From NCBI GenBank assembly GCA_949288585.1, contig CASEKR010000015.1, positions 1 to 41,645 of the forward strand: a DNA stretch of 41,645 nt, given 5' to 3'. This document shows positions 1 through 8,481 of this stretch, piece by piece. Position 1 is the first letter of the stretch; every line of letters begins with the position of its first letter. Source of the stretch: an uncultured Bacteroides sp. Its GTDB lineage: Bacteria; Bacteroidota; Bacteroidia; Bacteroidales; Bacteroidaceae. The translations under genes were made by a program, and so were the position numbers. The notes below the pieces were generated by a model. The model was not told the origin of the DNA. It saw only the letters and a program-made list of their open reading frames with translations, and ran no database searches.

Positions 1-1226
1 TCGCGGGTGTAGTTGGCGCTCATGTCGACGTCTACCTTGCCCAGCGAACTGTTGACGCGCAGGTTGAAGATGTCGCGGCTCATGTTGCTGTTGGGCACGA
101 TGTCGCGGTTGCGCATGTCGGTATAAGTGAAGCGCATTCCCGTCTTGCCGCTGTTGGCGGAGATGATGGCCGAGTTGGTGGCCGTCAGACCGGTGCGGAA
201 GAATCCGGAGATGTTGTCGGGGATGATGAGGTAGGGGCGGGATACGCCGTCGAAGTAGTCCAGCATGTTGCCGCCGTCGGCTTTCGGTCCCCAGCTCATG
301 TTGGTGCTGGAGGTGGCGTTGACGCTATACGAGCCGTCGTTGCCCATGCCATAGATTTGTTGCAGGTCGTCCCACTTGGCCAGCATCGTCTCGAAGGTGG
401 TCGTGCTGTTGATTTCGACGCTGAAGCGTTCTTCGCCGGCGCGCTTCGTGGTGATGAGGATGACGCCGTGGCTGGCGCGGCTGCCGTACAGGGCGGATGC
501 GGCGGGGCCTTTCAGCACGGACATGCTTTCGATGTCGTCTGGGTTGATGCTGGAGATGCCGTCGCCCAGGTCGAAGCCGCCGTATTGTCCGGCGCTGCCG
601 TAGTTGGTGTTGTCCAGGGGCACGCCGTCGATGACGTAGAGCGGCTGGTTGTTGCCGGTCATTTCGGTGCTACCGCGCAGGATGACGCGGGTCGAACCCG
701 AGGGGCCGCCGGCCGTCTGGCTCACCACCAAGCCCGGCACGCGGCCTGCCATGGAGTTGATGACGTTGGTTTCCTTGGCTTTGGTCAGCGCTTCGCCCTT
801 CACTTCGTCCACTCCGTAACCCAGGGCTTTGCGCTCGCGCTTGATACCGAGCGCCGTCACCACCACCTCGTCCAGCAGCTTGGTATCTTCTTCCAATGTG
901 ACATTCACGGGACCGTCGCCCACCTGGACTTCGACGGTCTTATAGCCGATGTAGCTGATGACCAGCGTGGCGCCCGGCTTGGCGGTCAGCGTGAAGTTGC
1001 CGTCGATGTCGGTCAACGAGCCGTTGGTCGTGCCTTTCACTACGACTGAGGCACCGATGACGGGACCTATGGCGTCGGTTACTGTACCTGTTATCTTCTT
1101 TCCTTCTTGCTGGGCAGACTGTGTGCCTGCTGTCGCTGTTGCCACGACTTGCGGGATGCCCCCCAACAGGCAGAGGGACAACGTGCCGCATAGCAACGCT
1201 TGCTTACAATTTCTCATTTTCTTCAT
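1..1226 (-). CDS. SusC/RagA-family TonB-dependent outer-membrane receptor, N-terminal part
   Basis: This gene runs off the left edge; about 408 N-terminal codons are visible of a family that usually has about 1000 residues. SusC proteins are outer-membrane barrels that import glycans or peptides together with a SusD lipoprotein, powered by TonB. Seen in order: a signal peptide (start MKKMRNCKQALL, ending around residue 30), a carboxypeptidase-regulatory-like domain (about 44-125, with ITGTVTDAIGPVIGASV and GNFTL), the linker VVTALGIKRERKALGYGV, then the plug domain (NVINSMAGRVPGLVV, PLYVIDGVPLDN, VLKGPAAASALYGSRA). No N-terminal STN domain is present, which fits control by the adjacent hybrid sensor and not by an ECF-sigma/anti-sigma pair. 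A second in-frame ATG lies nine bases further in (1217), so the start could be either. A SusD gene is expected next, outside the window. The substrate cannot be told. Confidence 0.95.
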   Translation of the reverse strand, partial: MKKMRNCKQALLCGTLSLCLLGGIPQVVATATAGTQSAQQEGKKITGTVTDAIGPVIGASVVVKGTTNGSLTDIDGNFTLTAKPGATLVISYIGYKTVEVQVGDGPVNVTLEEDTKLLDEVVVTALGIKRERKALGYGVDEVKGEALTKAKETNVINSMAGRVPGLVVSQTAGGPSGSTRVILRGSTEMTGNNQPLYVIDGVPLDNTNYGSAGQYGGFDLGDGISSINPDDIESMSVLKGPAASALYGSRASHGVILITTKRAGEERFSVEINSTTTFETMLAKWDDLQQIYGMGNDGSYSVNATSSTNMSWGPKADGGNMLDYFDGVSRPYLIIPDNISGFFRTGLTATNSAIISANSGKTGMRFTYTDMRNRDIVPNSNMSRDIFNLRVNSSLGKVDVDMSANYTR

Positions 1227-1649
1227 GGAATGTGTGTTCTTAACGAAATAAGATTTGACTGATAACTGTTGTGGTGCCGACCTTTGGGCTGCATGGGCAG
1301 ATGAGCGGGAGGAGGTGCCTGCCGTCGGCTTCTTGCTGGCATGTCCTCGCAGGGCTAAGTGATTGTTCGCATAAGAATAACATGGTATTTAGGGGTTGAC
1401 ATTCTGTTTTTATGTTTTCCATTTTGTTTTCCGGTGCAAAGATGAAAATTTGGTGCGGAATGCGGGTTTGATAGCTGTCAGATTTAGGTTTGATAACTGA
1501 CATTTGTGGCTCTTACAGGCTTTTTCCGGGTTCTTTCCCCTCTTTGGGGGCTTGTTTTTCCTATGGACGCGCGGTAGCTCCGGGGCGTCCGGCGTTGCGG
1601 GCTTATAGGGTTTCCGCCGGTGTCCGGAGTGTTTCAAAATCCGTTCCGC
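1227..1649. other. Gene-free leader region of the SusC gene
   Basis: No gene is visible here. The stretch should contain the promoter and leader of the SusC gene on the minus strand. The best promoter-like string is CATCTTTGC on the minus strand near 1436-1444, which matches the Bacteroidota -7 box TAnnTTTG except at its first base; a -33 TTTG at the usual distance was not found. Short reading frames here lack recognisable features. Confidence 0.4.
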
Positions 1650-1653
1650 AGCT

Positions 1654-1775
1654 TGAAACAAAAGGTGCCACCGGAGGAAACTGTTTGTTCCAGTGGGTGG
1701 CACCTTTTGTTCCAGTGCGGTGGCACCTTTTGTTCCAGTGTGGTGGCACCTTTTGTTTCAGTGCGGTGGAACAAG
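1654..1775. repeat. 23-bp tandem repeat with an inverted copy, between HTCS and SusC genes
   Basis: A unit beginning GGTGGCACCTTTTGTTCCAG starts at 1696, 1719 and 1742, and a degenerate one at 1765, giving an exact period of 23 bp. The segment 1654-1672 is a perfect 19-bp inverted copy of 1742-1760, so the transcript could fold into a long stem. Each unit has the core GGTG-G-CACC, itself a dyad. The array ends just before the HTCS stop codon at 1788-1790, so it lies in the spacer between two genes of the same orientation. It could act as a transcription end, attenuator or processing site; it is not a CRISPR because there are no unique spacers. Confidence 0.85.
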
Positions 1776-1787
1776 GTGTGCCCTGCA

Positions 1788-4700
1788 TCAGCCTTCCGTG
1801 GGATACTTGCTGGGCTGGATGCCGTACTGTTTCTTGAAGAGGGAACTGAAGTATTTGACGTTGACGAAGCCCGTGTCCGTGGCGGTGTCGGCCACGCTGC
1901 GGCCCTGGCGTAAGAGTTCGGCGGCCCGGTTCAGGCGGATGAGGCGGATGAACTCCTGGGGGGCGTTGCCGGTGAGCGACTTGAGGCGGCTGTAGAACAG
2001 GGTGCGGCTCATGGCCATCTCGCGGCAGAGGGCGTTGATGTCGAAGTCGGGGTCTGCCAGGTGTTCGGTGACCAGGCGGGTGGCCTGCATGATGAAGTGC
2101 TGGTCGCCTTCGGAGTGCGCGGGCGCCGGCTCGGCGGGTTCGGGACTGCCTTCCAGTTTCCCGTCGGCGGCTTCGCCGGCCTCTTTCAGGGTCTGGCTCA
2201 TGTAGTATTGCCGCAGGCGGTCGCGGGTGTCGATAAGTCCTTGTACCTTCAGTTTCAGTATTTCCGTGCTGAAGGGCTTGGGAATGTAGTCGTCGGCTCC
2301 GGTCTTGAGCCCTTCGACCACGTCGTCGTGCATGGCCTTGGCGGTGAGCAGCACGAAGGGGATGCCGGCCGTGTCGGGATTGGCCTTGACGCGGCGGCAA
2401 AGTTCGTCGCCTCCCAAGCCGGGCATCATCACGTCGGACAGGATGAGGTCGGGGTAGTTGCTGGCCAGGCATTCCAGCGCTTTCAGTCCGTCGGGAGCGT
2501 CTATCACGCGGTAGTCATGCTCGAAGGTCTTGTGCAGGTACCGGCGCAGTTCCTCGTGGTCTTCCACGATGAGCAGCGTGTGCGACTTTTCCAGGCCGTT
2601 GTCTGCCGTCTCGCCGGACAGGGGCGGCTGGCCGCTGTCGTCGTCCGGGGGCACGGGCAGGGCGGCCGGACGTTCGTCCGTGCGGCGCAGGAAGATGGTG
2701 AAGAGGCTTCCACGGCCTTCCTCCGAACGCAGCGTGATGCGCCCTTTCAGCATCTGCACGATGCGGTGCACTTGTAGCAGCCCGAAGCCGGTGCCTTCGT
2801 CGGTCATCTGGCGGGCATTCTCCAAGCGGCCTGCCTTGTGGAAGAGGTGTTTCTGGGCTTTGCGCGGGATGCCGATGCCGTCGTCTTCCACTTCGATGAC
2901 GGCCCGGTGGCGGGTGGCGGTCAGGCGTAGGGTGACGTGTCCTCCGCTGGGCGTGTATTTGCAGGCGTTCGACAGCAGATTGTCCAGCAGAATCTCCATC
3001 AGGTGGATGCTGGCCGGGGCGCATACCGCTTCGTCGGGCAGCGAAACGTTCAGCCGCACACCTTTCTTCTCGCAATAGGTGCGGAAGTTGGCGGCTTCCT
3101 CCTCCAGGATGTCGTTCAGCCGCAGGGGAGTGAGCGACAGTTGCCTCTGTCCCAAGTCTATTTTCTCAAACTCAAGCAACTGGTTGACGAGCGTGTTCAG
3201 GCGGCGGGTGTTGTTGCGGGCGGCTCGGATGAAGTAGCGTGCGTCGGCCGACAGGTTCGGCTCCTTCTGCAGGTCTTCCAGCGGAGCCATGATGAGGGTG
3301 ACGGGAGTGCGGATGTTGTGCACGGTGTTGATGAAGAACTGTATCTTGTCTTCGTCATATTCCTTTTGCAGGTGGTTGCTCTTGTAGCGCCAGATGAACC
3401 ACAGCAGGGTGCCCGTCAGGCAGACGTACAGTAGCCAGGCCCACCACGTGTTCCACCACGGCTGCCCCACCTCGAGGCGCAACGTCCGTTCGGCCATGAC
3501 CTTGCCGTCGCTCTGCCGCAGGCTGCGCACTTTCAGTTGGTATGAGCCGGGAGCTACGCGGGTGTAGCGCGCCTCGCCGTCGGGTGTCGGTTCGTTCCAC
3601 GCCTTTTCGTAGCCGTCCAGCATGTACTGGTAGGCAATGTCGTGGCGGAAGCGGTAATTGATGGCTTCGAAGGTGACGGTGAACGAGTTGTGGGCATAGT
3701 CCAGGCTGACGGCGCCGTCCGTCACCATGCGGTAGAGGCGGGGCGGCAGCGTCTCGGCCTCTTCGGCGTCCAGCCAGGCGGTGGTCAGCCCCGTGAAGCG
3801 CAGCGGGGTTTGGTAGTCGTTCACGGCAATGGCCGAGGGGTCGATGCGCACGGCTCCCTCCGTGCTGCCGTATATGACTTCGCCGCTGCGCAGGATGGTG
3901 TAGGAGGATTTGTTGTAGACGCGCTCCACGTCTTCCACGTAGTTCAGGCTGGAGATGTGCCCGTTGTCTACGATGGCAATGCCCTTGCCCGTGCTGGCCC
4001 AGATGCGGCCACGGCTGTCGCGTTGCAGGCTGTAGATGTCGTCCGAGGGCAGGCCGTCGCGGGTGGTGAAGGTGCGTGCCTGGCCAGTCTGCATGTCATA
4101 CAGGTTCAGCCCGCCGCCTTCGGTGCCCAGCCACACGGTGTGGTCGTCGTTGAACAGCATGGAGACGATGTACGAGCATACTTCGTTCTTCTTCCATTCG
4201 GCCGTGGCGGCATAGAGGCGGGTGGAGTTGTTGCGCTTGTCTATCAGGTAGAAGCCGTCGGTGGTCGAGGCGGCCATGTGGTGGCGGTCCAGCATGATGA
4301 TGGCCTGCGTTTCCTTGATGTTGCGGAAGATGTGCTTGGAGCGCCCGTCCTTGCCGATGAGTTGCAGGTAGCCATCTAAGCCGCCCACCCACAGTTCGCC
4401 GTCGGCGTCCAGCTTGATGGAGTAGACGTAATTGGTGTTCAGCCCGTTTTCTTTGGTCAGGTGGCGGACGATGCGCCCCGTGGCGTCCAGTTGGTAGATG
4501 CCGTTCCCATAGGTGGATACCCATACCGCCCCGTCTTCGCTCTGGCTCAGGGTGAGGGTCACGGTGCCTTCCAGCAGGTGCCTCCAGCGGCGGGTCTTGG
4601 CGTCTTGCACGCTGATGCCGTTGTCCGTGGCGAACCACAGGTCGCCGTTGTCGTTCTCAGCGATGTCGTTCACGTTGTCGTTGGCCAGCGATTGCGTCGT

Positions 4701-5729
4701 GCCCCGCCGGTGCAGGTAGGTCTCGATGGGGAAACTGAGCAGGATGGAAGCCGAGACTCCGCCCGAATAGCTGCCCGTCCAGATGTTTCCCTGGCTGTCC
4801 TTGGTGACGGCGTAGATGCCGTTGCCTTGCAGCACATTGGGGCTGTCGTCGTCAGTGTTCATCAGCAGGCGGGCGGCCTTAAGGTCGCGGTCGATGGTGT
4901 AGACGCCCCCGCCGTCGATGCCCAGCAGGGTGGTGCGGGTGTCATAGGGGGTGATGGCGCGTATGGGTTTCATGAACACGGAGCCGGGGCCTTCCAGACG
5001 TTGAACGTCCTGAGTGGAGAGGTCGATAATCATCAGCCCGCTGTTGAAAGTGCCGGCCCATAACTCGTTCTTGGACTGGTCGTAGTGCAGGCTTTGCACG
5101 TTCTGCCCTTGGGTGGATGCCACCGCCTGCGCCCCGGGGCTGTACTGCATGACGCCGTGGTCGGTGCCCACGAAGAGCGTCTTGCCAGTTCCGGCCAGGG
5201 TGTTGATGTAGTGCCCTTTCAAGGCGGGCACCACGCTTCCGTCTTCTTCCTGCCTGTATAGTCCCGTGTTCAGCCCGAACCACAGGGTGCCCTCCGGGTC
5301 GAAGTATATCTTGTTCAAGATGATGCCCCCGTCTATGTACCGGTCCAGGCTTTGGGTCAGTTCGAAGCGGTCGTTCTCTATCGCGTAGCGGAATACCTTG
5401 CCCGTGTTGTCGTAGGCCCAAAGCCCGAAGCGGTCGTCATACAGCAGTTGGATGCGACGCCCGCCCAGGTCGCCGAAGTGGTAGTTGCCTGTCAGGGCAT
5501 AGTTCTTCAGGTCGTAGCCGTTGTAGCGGTCCACTCCCGTCTTGGTGGCTATCCAGATGACCCCGTCCTTGTCCTCCACAATGGAATAGACGCGTTGGTT
5601 GCTCAGTCCGTCGGCATGGCCGATATGCTTTGTCTTGAACATGTTCCCATCCAAGGTTGGCTGTGCCCCTCCGGTCGCTATCGCCAGGGTTGCCAGAAGT
5701 AGGGATATGATGAGGCGTATGGTCTTCAT
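1788..5729 (-). CDS. Hybrid two-component system sensor/regulator (HTCS) of a polysaccharide utilization locus
   Basis: A one-protein two-component system of 1313 residues. Order: signal peptide (1-22); two-component-regulator propeller repeats (about 40-680; repeats of the type VYSIVEDKDGVIWIAT) that bind breakdown products of the target glycan in the periplasm; Y_Y_Y domain (about 683-755); one membrane segment (about 760-780); HisKA with phospho-acceptor His804 in VHNIRTPVT; ATPase domain with the N box (LLDNLLSNACKY) and DDGIGIP; receiver domain with phospho-acceptor Asp1099 in LILSDVMMPG; C-terminal AraC-type HTH (about 1215-1313). All key residues are present. It reads towards the SusC gene 561 bases downstream and should activate that locus in response to an oligosaccharide; which sugar cannot be read from sequence. 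It is divergent from the tRNA-modification gene that starts at 5894. Confidence 0.97.
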   Translation of the reverse strand: MKTIRLIISLLLATLAIATGGAQPTLDGNMFKTKHIGHADGLSNQRVYSIVEDKDGVIWIATKTGVDRYNGYDLKNYALTGNYHFGDLGGRRIQLLYDDRFGLWAYDNTGKVFRYAIENDRFELTQSLDRYIDGGIILNKIYFDPEGTLWFGLNTGLYRQEEDGSVVPALKGHYINTLAGTGKTLFVGTDHGVMQYSPGAQAVASTQGQNVQSLHYDQSKNELWAGTFNSGLMIIDLSTQDVQRLEGPGSVFMKPIRAITPYDTRTTLLGIDGGGVYTIDRDLKAARLLMNTDDDSPNVLQGNGIYAVTKDSQGNIWTGSYSGGVSASILLSFPIETYLHRRGTTQSLANDNVNDIAENDNGDLWFATDNGISVQDAKTRRWRHLLEGTVTLTLSQSEDGAVWVSTYGNGIYQLDATGRIVRHLTKENGLNTNYVYSIKLDADGELWVGGLDGYLQLIGKDGRSKHIFRNIKETQAIIMLDRHHMAASTTDGFYLIDKRNNSTRLYAATAEWKKNEVCSYIVSMLFNDDHTVWLGTEGGGLNLYDMQTGQARTFTTRDGLPSDDIYSLQRDSRGRIWASTGKGIAIVDNGHISSLNYVEDVERVYNKSSYTILRSGEVIYGSTEGAVRIDPSAIAVNDYQTPLRFTGLTTAWLDAEEAETLPPRLYRMVTDGAVSLDYAHNSFTVTFEAINYRFRHDIAYQYMLDGYEKAWNEPTPDGEARYTRVAPGSYQLKVRSLRQSDGKVMAERTLRLEVGQPWWNTWWAWLLYVCLTGTLLWFIWRYKSNHLQKEYDEDKIQFFINTVHNIRTPVTLIMAPLEDLQKEPNLSADARYFIRAARNNTRRLNTLVNQLLEFEKIDLGQRQLSLTPLRLNDILEEEAANFRTYCEKKGVRLNVSLPDEAVCAPASIHLMEILLDNLLSNACKYTPSGGHVTLRLTATRHRAVIEVEDDGIGIPRKAQKHLFHKAGRLENARQMTDEGTGFGLLQVHRIVQMLKGRITLRSEEGRGSLFTIFLRRTDERPAALPVPPDDDSGQPPLSGETADNGLEKSHTLLIVEDHEELRRYLHKTFEHDYRVIDAPDGLKALECLASNYPDLILSDVMMPGLGGDELCRRVKANPDTAGIPFVLLTAKAMHDDVVEGLKTGADDYIPKPFSTEILKLKVQGLIDTRDRLRQYYMSQTLKEAGEAADGKLEGSPEPAEPAPAHSEGDQHFIMQATRLVTEHLADPDFDINALCREMAMSRTLFYSRLKSLTGNAPQEFIRLIRLNRAAELLRQGRSVADTATDTGFVNVKYFSSLFKKQYGIQPSKYPTEG

Positions 5730-5780
5730 AATAATGTATAATAGGTGTCAGACATGGTTGCGGCAGCCAGTGCCGTGCTG

Positions 5781-5788
5781 CAAAGTAA
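5781..5788 (-). promoter_or_regulatory. Possible -7 promoter box of the HTCS gene
   Basis: On the minus strand this reads TTACTTTG, one base from the Bacteroidota -7 consensus TAnnTTTG, 52 bases ahead of the HTCS start codon. No clear -33 TTTG is seen at the expected distance. Confidence 0.35.
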
Positions 5789-5863
5789 TGAAAGTTAACT
5801 GAACAATGCAAGCCCTTCCTGCATTATTTGCCGGATTCCTGCTGGTTTATGGAGACAAATTAC

Positions 5864-5871
5864 TACATTTG
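5864..5871 (+). promoter_or_regulatory. -7 promoter box of the threonylcarbamoyl-AMP synthase / CLC operon
   Basis: TACATTTG matches the Bacteroidota -7 consensus TAnnTTTG exactly and lies 22 bases before the chosen ATG at 5894. This placement argues against the longer reading frame that begins at 5828, upstream of the promoter. Confidence 0.6.
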
Positions 5872-5893
5872 CGCGTCAATCACAGAGGAAACA

Positions 5894-6469
5894 ATGAACA
5901 AAGACTGGATAGAAGACATCAAGAAGGCCTGCCAGGTGATGCAGGAGGGAGGAGTGATATTGTATCCTACCGACACCATCTGGGGCATCGGATGCGACGC
6001 CACCAACGAGGAGGCCGTGCGCCGCGTCTACGAGATAAAACACCGGGCGGACAGCAAAGCGATGCTGGTATTGGTCGACACAGCCGTCAAGGTGGATTAT
6101 TACGTGCAGGACGTGCCTGCCGTGGCGTGGGACTTGATAGACGTGGCCGACAAACCCCTGACCATCATCTATTCCGGCGCACGCAACCTGGCGCCCAACC
6201 TCCTGGCCGAAGATGGCAGTGTGGGCATCCGTGTTACCGGGGAAGAGTTTTCCAAGGCGCTCTGCTTCCGCTTCCGCAAGGCCATTGTCTCCACGTCGGC
6301 CAACGTGAGCGGGCGGCCTTCGCCCAGGACGTTTGCCGAGATTGACGAGGAAATCAAGCAGGCTGTGGACTACATCGTCGAGGCGCGCCGCGACGAGACG
6401 ACCCTTGCCCGCCCGTCGTCCATCATCAAGCTGGGGCAGGGCGGGGAAGTTAAAATCATCCGCCCATGA
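5894..6469 (+). CDS. L-threonylcarbamoyladenylate synthase (TsaC/Sua5/YciO family)
   Basis: Makes threonylcarbamoyl-AMP from threonine, bicarbonate and ATP, the first step of the t6A37 modification of ANN-decoding tRNAs. The 191-residue protein is a single YrdC-type domain: GGVILYPTDTIWGIGCDA near the N-terminus, the basic YEIKHRADSKAM segment, and STSANVSGRPSPRTF near the C-terminus, all hallmarks of the family. It lacks the extra C-terminal Sua5 domain. The start at ATG 5894 (MNKDWIEDIKKA) was chosen because it follows a -7 promoter box and a purine-rich AGAGGAA; an upstream in-frame ATG at 5828 lies before the promoter. Its stop overlaps the next start (ATGA at 6466-6469), so it is translationally coupled to the CLC gene. 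Confidence 0.93.
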   Translation: MNKDWIEDIKKACQVMQEGGVILYPTDTIWGIGCDATNEEAVRRVYEIKHRADSKAMLVLVDTAVKVDYYVQDVPAVAWDLIDVADKPLTIIYSGARNLAPNLLAEDGSVGIRVTGEEFSKALCFRFRKAIVSTSANVSGRPSPRTFAEIDEEIKQAVDYIVEARRDETTLARPSSIIKLGQGGEVKIIRP

Positions 6470-8277
6470 CTCAGGAGTCCCCTATATATTATAATAATGT
6501 GAAAGGCTGGTTGCCCCGCCTGCTCCGCTGGCGCGAACAGCACATCAAGGAACGGCAGTTCATCCTGGCGTTGAGCTTCGTGGTGGGCATCGGCACCGCT
6601 CTTGCCGCCCTGCTGCTGAAGCAACTGATACACTGGATACAGTTGTTCCTGACGGACCACTTCGACACCACCGAGGCCAACTACCTCTACCTGGTCTATC
6701 CCGTCGTGGGCATCTTTCTGACGGGGCTGTTCGTGCGCTACGTGGTGAAGGACGACATCAGCCACGGCGTCACCAAGATACTCTACGCCATCTCGCGCCG
6801 CCAGGGGCGCATCAAGCGGCACAATACATGGTCGTCCATCCTGGCCAGTTCCATCACCATCGGCTTCGGCGGTTCGGTGGGGGCGGAGGCGCCCATCGTG
6901 CTGACCGGTTCGGCCATCGGGTCCAACCTGGGGCGCATGTTCAAGCTGGAACACCGCACGCTGATGCTCCTCGTGGGCTGTGGCGCGGCGGGCGCCGTGG
7001 CCGGCATCTTCAAGGCGCCCATCGCGGGATTGGTGTTCACGCTGGAGGTGCTGATGATTGACCTGACGATGACTTCCTTGCTGCCCCTGCTCATTTCGTC
7101 GGTGACGGCGGCCACGCTGTCCTACGTCGTCACGGGGCAGGAGGCCCTGTTCCGCTTCCACCTGGACCAGCCGTTCGAGCTGATGCGCATCCCTTACGTC
7201 ATCATGCTGGGCATCTTTTGCGGCCTGGTGTCGCTCTATTTCACGCGGGCCATGAACCGGGTGGAAGGTGTGTTCGGGCGGCTGGATGCTCCGTGGAAGA
7301 AACTGCTGCTGGGCGGGACGATGCTGAGTGTCCTGATATTCCTCTTTCCCCCGCTCTATGGCGAGGGCTATGACACGATAGAACTGTTGCTGAACGGCAT
7401 GACCGAGGCCGAATGGGACACGGTGATGGACCACTCCTTCTTCTACGGCCACAGCAACCTGCTCTTGCTCTACCTGATGCTGATTATCGCCTTCAAGGTC
7501 TTTGCCTCCAGCGCGACGAACGGCGGCGGGGGCTGCGGCGGCATCTTCGCCCCCTCGCTTTACCTGGGCTGCATCGCGGGCTTCGTATTCTCCCACTTTG
7601 GCAACGAACTCGACATGACGCCTTTCTTGCCGGAGAAGAACTTCGCCCTGATGGGCATGGCGGGCGTGATGAGCGGCGTGATGCACGCCCCCCTGACGGG
7701 CGTCTTCCTCATTGCCGAACTGACAGGCGGCTACGACCTCTTCCTGCCGCTGATGATTGTCTCTGTCAGTTCCTACCTGACCATCATCGTCTTCGAGCCG
7801 CACAGCATCTACTCCATGCGCCTGGCCAAGAAGGGCGAGTTGCTGACGCACAACAAGGACAAGTCCGTGCTGACGCTGATGAAGATGGAGAACGTGGTGG
7901 AGACCGACTTCACGCCTGTCCGCCCCGACATGGACTTGGGAGGGCTGGTGGGCGTCATCTCGCATTCGCGCCGCAACATCTTCCCCGTGGTGGATGCCGA
8001 CGGCCGCCTGCTGGGCATCATCCCCCTGGACGACATACGCAACATCATGTTCCGGCAGGAACTGTACCACCGCTTCACCGTGGAACGGCTGATGACGATG
8101 CCCCCCGCCCGCCTGACCGACACGGACAGCATGGAGCGGGTGATGCGCACTTTCGACGACACGCAGGCCTGGAACCTGCCGGTGGTGGACGCCGGCGGGC
8201 GATACCTGGGTTTCGTCTCGAAGTCGAAGATATTCAACTACTACCGCGAGGTGCTGGTGCACTTCTCGGACGAATGA
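6466..8277 (+). CDS. CLC-family chloride channel/transporter with C-terminal CBS domains
   Basis: An inner-membrane voltage-gated-chloride-channel family protein of 603 residues. The CLC core fills about residues 1-440; the anion-pathway segments are SHGV (in place of GSGIP), GSVGAEAP with the gating glutamate Glu141, and GGIFAPSLYLG (GxFxP). Two CBS domains follow (about 455-590), which usually bind nucleotides and gate transport; PVVDADGRLLGIIPLDD and PVVDAGGRYLGFVSKSK mark them. At the position of the proton-handling glutamate of E. coli ClcA (Glu203) the sequence has Val195 (FTLEVLM), as in eukaryotic CLC channels, so this may be a channel and not a H+/Cl- exchanger; that is an inference from a by-eye alignment. 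It is coupled by a 4-base overlap to the upstream gene. The long open frame on the opposite strand is a shadow. Confidence 0.95.
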   Translation: MTQESPIYYNNVKGWLPRLLRWREQHIKERQFILALSFVVGIGTALAALLLKQLIHWIQLFLTDHFDTTEANYLYLVYPVVGIFLTGLFVRYVVKDDISHGVTKILYAISRRQGRIKRHNTWSSILASSITIGFGGSVGAEAPIVLTGSAIGSNLGRMFKLEHRTLMLLVGCGAAGAVAGIFKAPIAGLVFTLEVLMIDLTMTSLLPLLISSVTAATLSYVVTGQEALFRFHLDQPFELMRIPYVIMLGIFCGLVSLYFTRAMNRVEGVFGRLDAPWKKLLLGGTMLSVLIFLFPPLYGEGYDTIELLLNGMTEAEWDTVMDHSFFYGHSNLLLLYLMLIIAFKVFASSATNGGGGCGGIFAPSLYLGCIAGFVFSHFGNELDMTPFLPEKNFALMGMAGVMSGVMHAPLTGVFLIAELTGGYDLFLPLMIVSVSSYLTIIVFEPHSIYSMRLAKKGELLTHNKDKSVLTLMKMENVVETDFTPVRPDMDLGGLVGVISHSRRNIFPVVDADGRLLGIIPLDDIRNIMFRQELYHRFTVERLMTMPPARLTDTDSMERVMRTFDDTQAWNLPVVDAGGRYLGFVSKSKIFNYYREVLVHFSDE

Positions 8278-8295
8278 CCCGGAGGCTCCCGGGGG

Positions 8296-8430
8296 CATGC
8301 TCCCTAGGGGTCTGGGGGGTATGCTCCCTAGGGGCCTGGGGGTTATGCTCCCTAGGGGCCTGGGGGTTATGCTCCCTAGGGGTCTGGGGGGTATGCTCCC
8401 TAGGGGTACCGGGGGATGCTCCCGAGGGTA
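8296..8430. repeat. 24-bp tandem repeat between the CLC gene and fmt
   Basis: The string ATGCTCC recurs at 8297, 8321, 8345, 8369, 8393 and 8416: four steps of 24 bp and one of 23. The unit contains the palindrome CCCTAGGG followed by a G-rich run (for example GTCTGGGGGG). The first four to five units are nearly identical, the last is degenerate. The array starts about 20 bases after the CLC stop codon and fills most of the spacer before fmt. Because 24 is a multiple of three, both strands stay open in some frames (an eight-residue peptide repeat on the minus strand), but the unit contains an in-frame TAG in the fmt frame. I regard it as non-coding. Confidence 0.9.
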
Positions 8431-8481
8431 TGCCGGGGTCGGACAAGCATGATAAGAAATGAATTTAGACAGTATATACGC

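Noticed and set aside
1603-2472. Minus-strand frame that translates the 23-bp repeat into WNK/GTKGAT-like repeats
   Set aside because: Most of it is an out-of-frame reading of the HTCS gene, which has the real receiver and AraC domains.
6370-8298. 642-codon open frame on the minus strand opposite the CLC gene
   Set aside because: Its translation is rich in His, Gln, Arg and Val without motifs, as expected for the complement of a GC-rich gene; the plus-strand protein has clear CLC and CBS signatures.
8234-8446. Minus-strand peptide with an eight-residue repeat (TPQTPREH type)
   Set aside because: It arises because the 24-bp DNA repeat is a multiple of three; it overlaps the CLC 3' end and has no promoter or ribosome site.
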